The notes below the pieces were generated by a model. That model saw nothing but the letters and a program-made list of their open reading frames with translations. It was not told the origin of the DNA and made no database searches. Position numbers and translations under genes: made by a program. A stretch of DNA of 30,852 nucleotides from a virus: the IMG/VR virus record IMGVR_UViG_3300009610_000064, positions 1 to 30,852 of that record; one strand, written 5' to 3'. Of the stretch, positions 30,672 through 30,852 are shown piece by piece; the stretch's first letter is position 1, and each line of letters opens with the position of its first letter.

Positions 30672-30724
30672 GACGAGAGAGACGACGAGACGATGCGATG
30701 GAAAACGATTCGTCTCCTCTCGTC
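30672..30724 (-). promoter_or_regulatory. Purine/pyrimidine-rich hairpin in the methyltransferase leader
   Basis: GACGAGAG (30672-30679) pairs with CTCTCGTC (30717-30724) and GAGACG (30687-30692) with CGTCTC (30711-30716), 14 base pairs with a seven-base bulge and an 18-base loop. The surrounding 30648-30693 is a low-complexity GAGACGA tract, so part of the pairing may be chance. It lies 36 bases upstream of the ATG. Confidence 0.4.
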
Positions 30725-30727
30725 ATC

Positions 30728-30752
30728 GTGATACAATCACTGATACAATCAG
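30728..30752. promoter_or_regulatory. Twin palindromic operator-like sites
   Basis: GTGATACAATCAC (30728-30740) and CTGATACAATCAG (30740-30752) are each perfect 5+3+5 palindromes, share one base and are 12 bases apart, about one helical turn. They lie about 90 bases upstream of the methyltransferase ATG and stand out as AT-rich. A dimeric repressor binding cooperatively is the simplest reading. No clear -35/-10 pair could be fixed. The rest of 30753-30852 shows no gene. Confidence 0.55.
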
Positions 30753-30852
30753 CTGAGAGACGCATGTCTGCAATCCCTTGCACCGCAACGAGTTACAGAC
30801 GTGTAGCTCAGGGTGGGGGGCTTGCGATGCGAATACGATAGGACGCAGCAAC

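Noticed and set aside
30637-30783. Longer methyltransferase start
   Set aside because: The extra 49 residues are Ser/Arg low-complexity leader and the ATG at 30636 has its own SD immediately before motif I.
30790-30852. tRNA-like stretch (gtagctcaggg followed by a GCTC/GGGC stem) on the plus strand at the right edge
   Set aside because: A D-arm-like stem can be drawn but the anticodon stem has a mismatch, the loop starts with A, no T-arm is seen, and the window ends before the acceptor stem could close. A longer window would decide.

Overview
This is a 30.9 kb piece of a tailed double-stranded DNA phage (or prophage) genome with siphovirus-type organisation. It carries most of the virion structural and assembly operon. 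Every convincing gene lies on the minus strand, so transcription runs from the right end of the window to the left. Genes are packed with 1-8 nt overlaps (ATGA, GTGA, TTGA, TAATG), GTG and TTG starts are frequent, and Shine-Dalgarno sites are strong AGGAG types. A HK97-fold capsid set (TerL, portal, prohead protease, capsid protein), a long tape measure and a fairly GC-rich sequence suggest a phage of a GC-rich, perhaps actinobacterial, host. The host is an inference. No integrase, repressor, replication gene or IS element is visible.

Right to left, in order of transcription, the window holds the following. (1) 30852-29682: a leader with two tandem palindromes and a purine-rich hairpin, a short cytosine-C5 DNA methyltransferase, and two overlapping small genes. 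(2) 29681-26995: small terminase, a holin-like membrane protein, large terminase. (3) 26949-20701: portal, a composite minor head protein (MuF remnant, ADP-ribosyltransferase, zincin and HNH nuclease modules), prohead protease, and three small proteins, one of them decoration-like. (4) 20696-15582: a 1704-residue Thr-rich modular fibre-like protein with about 24 tandem 22-residue repeats and a C-terminal octapeptide array. (5) 15585-13597: a head-tail connector and the major capsid protein. (6) 13540-7720: a 5.8 kb glycan cassette with a methyltransferase, three glycosyltransferases, gmd and fcl (GDP-L-fucose synthesis), and a 56-residue ORF. (7) 7723-1: head closure, neck and tail-terminator proteins, major tail protein, two tail assembly chaperones, tape measure with a C-terminal M15-like peptidase, and two tail-tip proteins, the last cut by the window edge.

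Sections 2, 3, 5 and 7 build a capsid and a long tail. The glycan cassette lies inside the structural operon directly behind the capsid gene, so its likely job is to decorate virion proteins; the Thr-rich repeat protein is an obvious candidate substrate, which is an inference. The composite head protein could be packaged and delivered as a set of effector enzymes.

Besides genes, several intergenic RNAs look structured. A two-hairpin element with fixed six-base loops and compensating stem changes brackets the major tail gene on both sides. A GNRA-hairpin motif recurs in the portal and capsid leaders. Strong GC-rich hairpins follow both the capsid and the tail-tube genes. No gap without a gene exceeds about 220 bases.
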